Origin: Saprospiraceae bacterium
Lineage (GTDB): Bacteria; Bacteroidota; Bacteroidia; Chitinophagales; Saprospiraceae
Assembly (NCBI GenBank): GCA_016708265.1
Contig: JADJGA010000014.1
Coordinates: 104,192-168,191 of the forward strand
Direction: 5' to 3'
Length of the DNA: 64,000 nt
The notes beneath the pieces were generated by a model, which searched no databases, was not told where the DNA came from, and saw nothing but the letters and a program-made list of their open reading frames with translations. Shown in pieces: positions 56,708-64,000 of this stretch; position 1 is the stretch's first letter; every line of letters begins with the position of its first letter. The translations under genes were made by a program, and so were the position numbers.

Positions 56708-57026
56708 ATTCTACTATTTTTATTTTGAAAGATTAAAAATTCTGAAAATAATTCCTTTGCTTTTTTCCCAGTTTTCCCTGTTAAGCAGTATTTTATATAT
56801 GGTGCTTCTATTTCACCTTGTATCAGACCTGCGTACTTTAATTCCTTCAAATGCTGAGAAAGGTGCTGCGACTAATTGGCAATTCATCCACAAGGTTTCC
56901 ACTATAACAACATGTATTCATCTTTGAGAGCTTCTTTAAGATATACCTCTCACAGGATGCTTGAATTGCCTTTGCTATTACAGCAATCTCTTCAATGCCA
57001 GGCTCATATTTGCTGAAACTACTCAT
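56704..57026 (-). CDS. arsR: ArsR/SmtB-family metalloregulator, frameshifted
   Basis: The product reads MSSFSKYEPGIEEIAVIAKAI, ERYILKKLSKMNTCCYSGNLVDELPI, SRSTFSQHLKELKYAGLIQGEIEAPYIKYCLTGK. The Cys pair in NTCCYSGNLVDELP corresponds to the alpha-3 As(III)-sensing position of ArsR proteins. The winged helix follows. Breaks near 56955 and 56860. Its start overlaps the thioredoxin-like stop (TCAT). It should release the operator at 57300 on arsenite binding. Confidence 0.8.
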
Positions 57027-57258
57027 TGCCGTATTTTCAATATGTTTTTGATTTCATCTTTAGAAGGTAATCTTCCACTTAAAGCGACTTTTCATTTTAT
57101 TACCAGGCCGGGAGTTGAAGAATGCCATAATTCATGATCAGCATTATATCTTCTACTTTGGTAATCGTTGCATTAAAATTGTTTTCTTCAACGACTTCCT
57201 GTGTCATTTTCCAAGTTTTGCATTTCTGACATCCGGTTCCTAAAATTTTAATTTCCAT
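57023..57258 (-). CDS. Small thioredoxin-like (redox-active disulfide) protein, frameshifted
   Basis: MEIKILGTGCQKCKTWKMTQEVVEENNFNATITKVEDIMLIMNYGILQ, then, after a break near 57115, PSKDEIKNILKIRQ. The CQKC motif follows the first strand, and the size (about 77 residues) matches the family of stand-alone small thioredoxin-fold proteins common in Bacteroidota ars operons. It could reduce ArsC or ArsF. First gene of the operon. Confidence 0.75.
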
Positions 57259-57299
57259 TTTCAATTGATTAATAATTATAAATAAAATTCATTTTTTAT

Positions 57300-57318
57300 A
57301 TTTCGCAAAATACGAAAT
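57300..57318 (-). promoter_or_regulatory. Candidate ArsR operator
   Basis: Inverted repeat ATTTCG-N7-CGAAAT, located just after the predicted transcription start (about +5 to +23 from the -7 box at 57330-57337). This is a position where binding would block transcription. Confidence 0.6.
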
Positions 57319-57329
57319 GTATTATAAAA

Positions 57330-57337
57330 CAAAATTA
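57330..57337 (-). promoter_or_regulatory. -7 box of the ars operon
   Basis: Minus-strand TAATTTTG, about 70 bases ahead of the first ATG at 57258. No good -33 element. Confidence 0.5.
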
Positions 57338-57454
57338 ATTTTAAAAAATTGTGTTTAATTTGTAAATAATTTTTTTTGAAATATGTGGCACTTTATTCGT
57401 TTTGATCGTTTAATATTGATATATGTATAATATTGTTAATAAATACAGACATTG

Positions 57455-57485
57455 TTTGTTTTGTTTTAAAAATACACTTTCTTTG
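57455..57485 (+). promoter_or_regulatory. Promoter of nusB
   Basis: TTTG (57455-57458), 19-nt spacer, TTTCTTTG (57478-57485; one mismatch to TAnnTTTG). Leader of about 24 nt to the ATG at 57510. Confidence 0.5.
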
Positions 57486-57509
57486 CATAGTGTAAAAGAA
57501 TGGAATCCC

Positions 57510-58426
57510 ATGCTAAGTAGAAGAAGTATCAGAGTAAAGGTGATGCAGGCTCTTTATTCTCAAAAGCCGAGATAAAGAATTAAAGAATGAAGAAGTTTTA
57601 AAGTTTTATCATGATTCAGTCAAGGTTCGATAGAGAGCTATTTCTACTCAATTTATATCTTATAGTTGAAATGACTAAAGGTTTCAGTAGAAGACGAAAC
57701 CAAACGTGTATCAAAGTATCTCCCCACAGATGATGACAAATCATTTAAGCACACTTTATCACAACACTATCATAAAAGGACTTGTGCAAACAACAAGGAT
57801 CTCAAACAAAGATTTGAAACGTTGAAATTCAGTGAATTCGGCCCGATCCTGATGTCATCAGGACATTGTATAAAGTTTTTCTGAAACCGAACTTTATATT
57901 GCCTACTGGCACAAGCCGTAAATCTCCAGACAGACGATGAAGAGATTCTCCTCGAAATGTACAGGTACCTCAGAGCAGAGTGAAGTTTTGTTGAACTGGT
58001 CGATGACAGGTACTATCAGTGGAGCAGTGAAAAATCGGTAGTAATAGGTACAGTGAAAAAATTCTTAAAGAAATGATTTTGAAGGAGATTTTATTGAACC
58101 TTATTATCCTACTGACGAAACGATCAGTGATCTGGGGAAAAACTGTTAAAAAATGTCTTACTATAAATGATGAACTCGAAAAGTATGTTATTCCAAATCT
58201 ATTGAAATGGGATAAAGAACGTATTGCAAATGTCGATATGATATTTATTAAAATGAGCCTTGCTGAAGTTTTATATTTTGAATCGATCCCTTGCAATGTG
58301 ACATTAAATGAATATGTAGAACTCTCAAAAGGAATATTCCACCGACAAAAGCAAAGAATTCATAAACGGAGTTATGGATAAAGTGATAAGGGGCCTGGAA
58401 GAAAAGGGATTGGTCAAAAAAACTGA
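57510..58426 (+). CDS. nusB: Transcription antitermination factor NusB, heavily frameshifted
   Basis: The N-terminus MLSRRSIRVKVMQALYSQ is typical of NusB, and the C-terminus reads EYVELSKEYSTDKSKEFINGVMDKVIRGLEEKGLVKK across two frames. The middle matches the extended Bacteroidota form (LIILLTKRSVIWGKTVKKCL, FYEPTDETISDLGK, KWDKERIANVDMIFIKMSLAEVLYFESIPCNVTLNEY). It binds NusE/S10 and boxA RNA for rRNA antitermination. I count at least six frame breaks. End point approximate. Confidence 0.75.
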
Positions 58427-58567
58427 TTGGTTTTCATTTTTTTCCAGTTGGTTGACTTTTTCACCATCATGGAACTATTACAGATATTAAATCGTTTGTA
58501 AGTTGAGTATATCAAAATGAGTACTTTTTAAATTTGGTACAATTTTGATATTCATATTATAAAACCC

Positions 58568-59184
58568 ATGAATATGAAAAAGTATTAGTTGTATTGCTTT
58601 TACTTAATATATGTACTTTTGGTTATTCGCAAACCATAGTGACAAAGTAAAAACAATGTTTTCAAAAAGTGATCCTCATAGACGCTGTTCCTACAGAAGT
58701 TCTCATGAACAGGAATGGTGACATCCTTGCCAAATTAAATGTTCTGCCTGATTATCTCTTAAAGCCTAGGAAACACAGGATAGTCTGATTGATATATCAA
58801 TGTGAAGTCTGAAGATGGTTCATTGGCGAGTCAAATATAATTGCGGATAACAGTATAATAATTAGTCCCAGCCCCAAAGAAAATTTAAATTTCAAATCAA
58901 TTCCAATCTTGAAATAAAATTCCAAAGGTGGTACTGCATATATTGACATACCCCAGATCCAGATGCTCAATGATATGATCTATCAATTGAATTCAGGAAG
59001 TATTTCTGCAATTAAATTGTTTGGTTTGTCAATGAACCTGATTACAGGGAGCAGGATATTGTCACAGAGGAGGATGAAACTATTCTTGCATATATGAAAG
59101 GTAAAGGGAGTAGATATCGACAATAAAGTGATTTTAGGCAGTAGCGTTAACGGACAGAACAATAAAATTGTATATTTAAAGTAG
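58568..59184 (+). CDS. Exported protein of unknown function, heavily frameshifted
   Basis: A signal-like start VLVVLLLLNICTFGYSQT is followed, across frames, by DAVPTEVLMNRNGDILAKLNVLPDYLL, AYIDIPQIQMLNDMIYQLNSGSISAIKLFGFVNEPDYREQD, and DNKVILGSSVNGQNNKIVYLK to TAG 59182. No family is recognised. The gene lies between nusB and a tRNA-like sequence. Confidence 0.4.
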
Positions 59185-59203
59185 CAGAGGTAAACCTCAA
59201 ATA

Positions 59204-59233
59204 TTGTACTAGAAATTTTTTTACTTACCTTTG
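59204..59233 (+). promoter_or_regulatory. Promoter of the tRNA-like gene
   Basis: TTG (59204-59206), 19-nt spacer, TACCTTTG (59226-59233), 11 bases before the tRNA-like 5' end. Full consensus. Confidence 0.65.
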
Positions 59234-59244
59234 CACTCTGGCAT

Positions 59245-59316
59245 GGGGCTATAGGTCAGTTGGCTGATGCCGTTTAGCGATCAAGGGGTCACGGGTTCGA
59301 ATCCCGTTGGATCCAC
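59245..59316 (+). tRNA. tRNA-like sequence, degraded; identity uncertain
   Basis: A T-arm (ACGGGTTCGAATCCCGT) is well preserved. A 72-nt span from GGGGCTA to GGATCCAC gives an acceptor stem with one mismatch and two wobbles, and TAGGTCAGTTGGCTGA resembles a D arm. The anticodon arm is too short and poorly paired, so neither the anticodon nor the amino acid can be read. The gene is probably real and miscalled at a few bases. Confidence 0.55.
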
Positions 59317-59531
59317 ATTTTTCCTATATTTCCTATTTTGACCATAGTACGTCAAAAAATCCTCATAAACATATTAATACACTTTTGATGGGGATTAAGG
59401 GGATAGCGGTTCCAAAATTGCCAATTGCAGTTAGATGTGTGATTTTTCAATAATTATATCCTTCTTATCAAAATATCCCTTAAGTTTGTAGGTTGTATTT
59501 GTATTATTATATTTTTTTAAAAAATAAATTT

Positions 59532-60908
59532 ATGACTGAAAAAATTAATCCAAACCTTGCGTGACTCACCAGTAACACGCTGGACAACGTTGGCAGTGGT
59601 AGCATTTACCATGTTATGTGGCTATTATCTGGCTGATGTTTATGGCACCCCTTGAAAGGACTTCTTGAACAGCAACTATCCTGGAACAGCGAGAATATGG
59701 GTTTTTACCAGTGCTTATGGCTGGTTCAATGTATTTTATTCTTTTTATCATAGTTGGGATCATTCTGGACCAAAATGGGTGTAAGATTTACAGGAACGAT
59801 GGCAACCGGACTTATAGTAGTTAGGATTTAATCAAATGTGGGTTGATTCTACTCATAGTCTTGACAGACAGGTCTGGGATCTGTTATTGTTTGAATCAAA
59901 GCTCAGGTTTTTAAAGCTGGAATTGGTTGCTATTTTTAGGGTTGGTGTTGGAAGTATGGGGATCCACGGTTTCTAAAATCATAGCTAAAGTGGTTCAAAG
60001 GAAAAAATGGCTCTTGATGGGTCGAAATAGCAACTGCAGAGTGGTACAGAGACTGGAATAGGTAATCACTTCCGATTGCTAAATATTTCGGAACATTTCG
60101 ATGCCTTTACTGTTTGGACTGATCATGGCATGTCGGATTGATTTCATTCTTCTTTTATACTTTCAGGATAAAAGCTTTGATACATCTCAGGCAGCTTATG
60201 ATAAAGATAATGAAGGTCGATGATGAAAGCATTTAAGATCAAAGACATATTGGATATAATAACAAACAAAGGCTGGTGGTATATTGCGATTTGTACACGT
60301 TTTCTGTTTTACTCTGCTGGTATTTCCATTTTTAATATGCTACGGATCTGATGGTTCAAAAAATTTGGTGTTGATGAAGATTGGGCAGGATTGATACGGC
60401 TTTGCGTCCTTTCAGTACTATATTTCTTACTCCTTTCTTTGGAAATCTGTATGACAGAAAGGAAAAGGAGCAACAATAATGATAATCGGTTCATTATAAT
60501 TGTTTTTGTTCATGCTCCGTTTTCAATTCCTTTTCTTAGCCATTGGATCATTGAAATATTTTCCCAATAATTTTGCTGGGAATAGGGTTTTCTTGTACCT
60601 TCTGCTATGTGGCCATCGGTTCCGAAGAACATCCCTGAGAAACAACTCGGTACTACATATTCATTAATATTCTGGGTTCAGAGCTGGGGGTTTAATGGGA
60701 GTTCCTGCATTGATAGGCTGGGTTTGAATACCTGTGCATTACCGGTCGGGTGACTGTTGATAATCAGACCGTCAATACTTACAATTATACTCTTCCTATG
60801 ATCATCTTTTACAGGATTTGGTATATTGGCGATCTTATTTGCCTTTTTACTTAAAATCGAAGATAAGAAGAAGGGCTACGGATTAAGCTTCCGAATATCA
60901 AGATAGAT
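59532..60908 (+). CDS. Major facilitator superfamily transporter, heavily frameshifted
   Basis: Readable pieces: TRWTTLAVVAFTMLCGYYLADV, LKGLLEQQLSWNSENMGF, IIVGIILDQNG, VSKIIAKVVQR, MPLLFGLIMACRI, DIITNKGWWYIAICTRFLFYSAGI, FFGNLYDRKGKG, FSLVPSAMWPSVPKNIPEKQLGT, WGLMGVPALIGW, ILAILFAFLLKIEDKKKGYG. They match an intact MFS symporter in order. The loop motifs between TM2-3 and TM8-9 (ILDxxG, LYDRKG) are visible. Substrate unknown. The end is approximate. Confidence 0.7.
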
Positions 60909-61245
60909 AATTTTATAGCAGTTTTTAAAAATTATAGTTCAGGACTGTACCCGATCGACGTTTATCGTCGGGAGTCTGAGCAAGGAGAAGCAGGAAATTT
61001 TAGAAACCTTGTAGGTATAATTTTCGTATTAAGAACAATACTCGCTTGTTGATTTAAAGCTTAATTGGTTGCGAGTTTAATTTCACGTCGCTTACATTTA
61101 TCGTCGGGATTATTGCCTGACGGCTCAAAAGTAAAGAAATTTAAATAAAAAAATGTTTTATTTTAGAAAAATTTGCTCAAAATTTATCAATGTTGTTTTA
61201 GAGTATTTACTTAAATATCAATGAGATAAGACATTTTTTAAACAA
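60909..61245. other. Intergenic, no intact gene
   Basis: A short continuation of the MFS frame may extend to 61050. Two copies of TTTATCGTCGGGA lie at 60961 and 61100; the first forms a small hairpin with the CCCGATCGACG before it. No gene seen. Confidence 0.4.
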
Positions 61246-63680
61246 CTAATTTAAAACAACTTCATATTTAAAGTCCTTTGCATCAATGCAAAAGGACTTT
61301 TTATTATTTTTAAGATACTTATCCAGAAACTGCTCCTGCTCCAGAGTAAATGAAGGATATTTTCCTTTACCTCATATCCATAGCTTTCCTTTGGCAGTAT
61401 AACCATTCTCGCCATTGCACCCAGTCCTTCTCAAAGCCTGAAAATGCCTTTCAGGTTTGAAGGTGAATGTGCCGGGGTTGTTATCAGCTTCCCCATGTAT
61501 CAACTTAATAACGGTTTTTTTCATCAAGTTGGCCTGTATAAAATGGTGACATGGAATTATAAACACCAAGAACATCCGAGTAATTTCTCTATTCGGACTG
61601 AAAACCAAATGGGGTCAATGTCCTGTTATAAGCTCCGCTGCGTGCTATACCGCATACAAAAGATCCGGAATGTGTCAGGAGATTTGCAGTCATAAAGCCC
61701 CACATGAATGCCCTCCCACAGCAACTTTAGTTCATATATCCCAGGCCTCTACTGCATCAATTGCTGCTTTGGCATTGGATACAAGCTGCTCTAGTAAATT
61801 ATCATTTGGTTCATATCTCTTCCCAATTATCGGAAAGAGGCATCATCAAGTACACATAGCCTTTAGTAACATAGTAAACAAATAGACCGTAATAGGGAAA
61901 AGTAAACTCATTCGGATTTATAGAAGTTTGACCTGCACTGTTTTTGTCTTACGGAATTCCTCTGGATAAACCCAGATGAGGGGGCAGTTTGTTTTATTCT
62001 TCTTATACATAGCGATCGGAAGATATAAAGTACCCGACAGCTCTACACCATCTGCCCTTTTTGTACTTAATAACCTGTTTTTCCAACATCTTTTATTGAT
62101 TCGAAGGTTTTTATTGAAAGTGATCTGCTGGAGTTTATCTTTTGCCTGAAATTTCTGAAATATCATTGGATATTCATTTTTGATTGTATAGACAAAGCAT
62201 TACCGTTCTTAAAATCTTCCAATGAGAAAAATATCTTCTTTTCTGTTTGTAAGGTAGACTGATAAAGTCTTCTGGTTTGAAATTATTAAGACTAGAATTC
62301 ATCTATAAATGGGGATTGACCTTCTTTTGTAGTAACCTACTCCTATTAGGAATAAGTTCCCTTTTTCAATTTAGCCAATACATCCCTGGCATACTCATTT
62401 TCCCTTAGTCTCAAATCGTCCGGGATCACTATAAATATCCTGATTAATTCCTGTCAAATATAATTTTGGCGAAACTTTGTCCCGGATCAAAAGGATTTAT
62501 AAAGATAAAGTCTTCACATTTCTCGTATCATACCAGGAATCAGAAACAATTGCAGTATTGTCATCACAGGTTACTCACCAAATCTCTGCTGTTTTTACCA
62601 GTGATTCTGGTTCATCAGAAAAGAGCATCAGCTAGAATTTCGTCTCTAAAATTGACTTTCTGGGCGGGATCTCCCTCGTCGAGTGCAACAACAAAAACAA
62701 AAAAGCAGGTTTATCAGCTCTCATCCCATATTTCTTTCCCTTTTCTCACCGCAGACAATCCTTTTGGCATTATTTCAGTAAGAGGAACATCATTTACCAA
62801 TTTTATTTCTTTCCGTTCAGGTCATAAACTATGAGCTCTTCTGTGAAACCTGCTGAAGGCACAATATAAGAAAATGGAGGGAAATGGTAAGTGAGCATAA
62901 TATAATTGCCATCGGAAGAAAAGACTGGCCTACATAAAGGTCTTTTGTCCTGAAAAGCGTTTTTGCACCATTATATTTTACTTTTTGTATAATTCAAGTT
63001 GTCAGTGTAGTAAAATTTATTTCGTCAGTTTTATTTTTAGCGGATCCTGATATGTTCTGTTTTGTGAGACATTACCATCGACAAGTGGTACAAGGGGCCG
63101 TTGGGTAAATCCCACGAATCTAGCAATGATGGACGTGATTCAGGTATTGTTCTACCAACAGTGATTGATTATCCTTATACCAACTGAACGGGCTGCCAAG
63201 ATTAGCGTTCAATACTGCATCTGATTTGGTTAAGTGGCTTGCAGAAGCAACATCACTACCCATAATTCCTCCATTTCCTGTTGTATTTGTGAAGACTATT
63301 TAGTATCATCCGAGCCTATGAAATATTTGTGATCCATAGTTTTTCAGGTAATCCTGTTACCTGAACAGGTTGCACGTTGTGCTCTTTATTTTCCTGATTT
63401 TCAGATTGTTAATATAAGAAACTGTTGATGAAGTATTAGTTAATGGATTTGCCCATAGTCCTCCAAGCTTCATTTCTGCCTGATTGAGATCGTCAAGGCT
63501 TTTATATGTATTCCTGTATTGCAGCAACATGTATTCTTTTTGTATCATTGATACTGAAGGAGCTCTTTCATAATCAGCCAATGCCAATATTTCAGCAGAA
63601 GGCTTTTGAAAAACAATATTCTCTGAGCAATTAAAGATCAGTCACCAATCTAAGATTATAATTAGATTTAAATATTTCAT
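61246..63680 (-). CDS. S9-family (prolyl oligopeptidase-type) exported peptidase, heavily frameshifted
   Basis: Readable pieces on the minus strand: FQKPSAEILALADYERAPSVSM, KEYMLLQYRNTYKSLDDLNQAEMKLGGLWANPLTNTSS, KGQNKLPPHLGLSRGIP-like central parts, MKKTVIKLIHGEADNNPGTFTFKPERHFQAL, LEQEQFLDKYLKNNKK. The GEADNNPGTFTFxxERxFQAL stretch with its Asp belongs to the S9 catalytic domain. The catalytic Ser loop lies in a broken part near 61720-61800. The frame in the assembly runs through the terminator to TAG at 61246; the true stop is more likely near 61310. Cleaves peptides in the periplasm. Confidence 0.7.
61268..61303. terminator. Bidirectional intrinsic terminator
   Basis: AAGTCCTTTGCA (61271-61282) pairs with TGCAAAAGGACTT (61287-61299; one bulged A) around a TCAA loop, with a T-run on the right. 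Between the convergent MFS and S9 peptidase genes. Confidence 0.8.
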
Positions 63681-63892
63681 AATGTTTAGTTTTTAAATTA
63701 CTTAATTAACAATGGTTTCAGCTTAAGGTTTTTAATAAAATAAAGTTTATTTAACAAAGTATCCAATAAATTATGATTTAGAAATGTTGATTTTTGGGTG
63801 TATCCTGTTTTTGCATCAAAATAAAAATTACCATGGGCATAAAAATAGGACTTACCTTATTTTTTAATCAATAAATAGTGATTGTCGATATT
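63681..63892. other. Upstream region of the S9 peptidase gene
   Basis: About 210 bp, AT-rich, no gene seen. It borders the repeat cluster that runs to the window edge. Confidence 0.4.
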
Positions 63893-64000
63893 TCTGCGTA
63901 TATCTGCGAAATGTGATTCAAGATTTTATCAGGAATATTTCTGCGTAATCTGCGGGAAAAAGAAAAGGCTAAAGTTTTTGTCCCGCAGATTACGCAGATA
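63893..64000. repeat. TCTGCG repeat cluster with an 18-bp inverted repeat
   Basis: Three related units: TCTGCGTATATCTGCGA (63893-63909), TCTGCGTAATCTGCGGGA (63940-63957), and its exact reverse complement TCCCGCAGATTACGCAGA (63981-63998). The cluster runs into the window end. Repeats of this kind are dispersed in many genomes. Confidence 0.8.

Overview
The window reads as an AT-rich chromosomal piece of a Bacteroidota bacterium, most likely a Saprospiraceae-like member of the phylum. The evidence is type IX secretion (T9SS) C-terminal sorting domains, promoters of the form TTTG-N19/20-TAnnTTTG, a fused MurF-alanine racemase, a triple-Y/propeller sensor kinase, collagen-S74 proteins and a REP-associated tyrosine transposase. 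The genus assignment is inference only.

Layout. 0-2.7 kb: end of a GNAT acetyltransferase, then a retropepsin-like protease and a triple CBM48-like protein, both interrupted. 2.7-6.6 kb: SagB-type nitroreductase, hemerythrin-like protein, OmpA plus helix-hairpin-helix membrane protein, PAP2 phosphatase. 6.9-24.7 kb: about 18 kb on the minus strand with every frame intact. A LuxR-type response regulator and a propeller/Y_Y_Y sensor kinase lead into six tightly packed genes for exported proteins: a T9SS cargo, a collagen fibre with an S74 chaperone, a HExxH peptidase, an outer-membrane barrel, a 2411-residue giant and an FN3 protein. This is the best candidate for an undescribed surface system. 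24.9-34.1 kb: murF-alr, two lipoproteins, and a meaB-M23 peptidase-bcp-thrB-like run. 34.2-37.8 kb: a Crp/Fnr regulator divergent from a sulfide oxidation/sulfur relay operon (sqr-DUF1641-tusE-dsrE), with a perfect 11-bp inverted repeat between them. 38-41 kb: a REP-type (RAYT) transposon, an internally deleted derivative and a solo end. 41-51 kb: duplicated lipoproteins, T9SS proteins, gamma-glutamyltransferase and a reprolysin-like metallopeptidase. 51-57.3 kb: an arsenic operon on the minus strand (Trx-like, ArsR, two ArsF-like, ArsG-like, ArsC, Acr3, permease), invaded on both sides of acr3 by four-helix-bundle genes embedded in GCAAATTAG/CACATTCTC low-complexity repeats. 57.5-64 kb: nusB, an exported protein, a damaged tRNA, an MFS transporter and an S9 peptidase, ending in inverted TCTGCG repeats.

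Quality caveat. Frames are intact from 2.7 to 30 kb, are broken sporadically from 30 to 45 kb, and nearly every longer gene is broken beyond 45 kb. Several breaks can be repaired by restoring one base, often in a short A or T run (30251, 30751, 43412, 46551, 47149). I therefore read most 'pseudogenes' here as assembly indels, not biology, and annotate the whole gene with its breaks. Boundaries in 51-64 kb are approximate.
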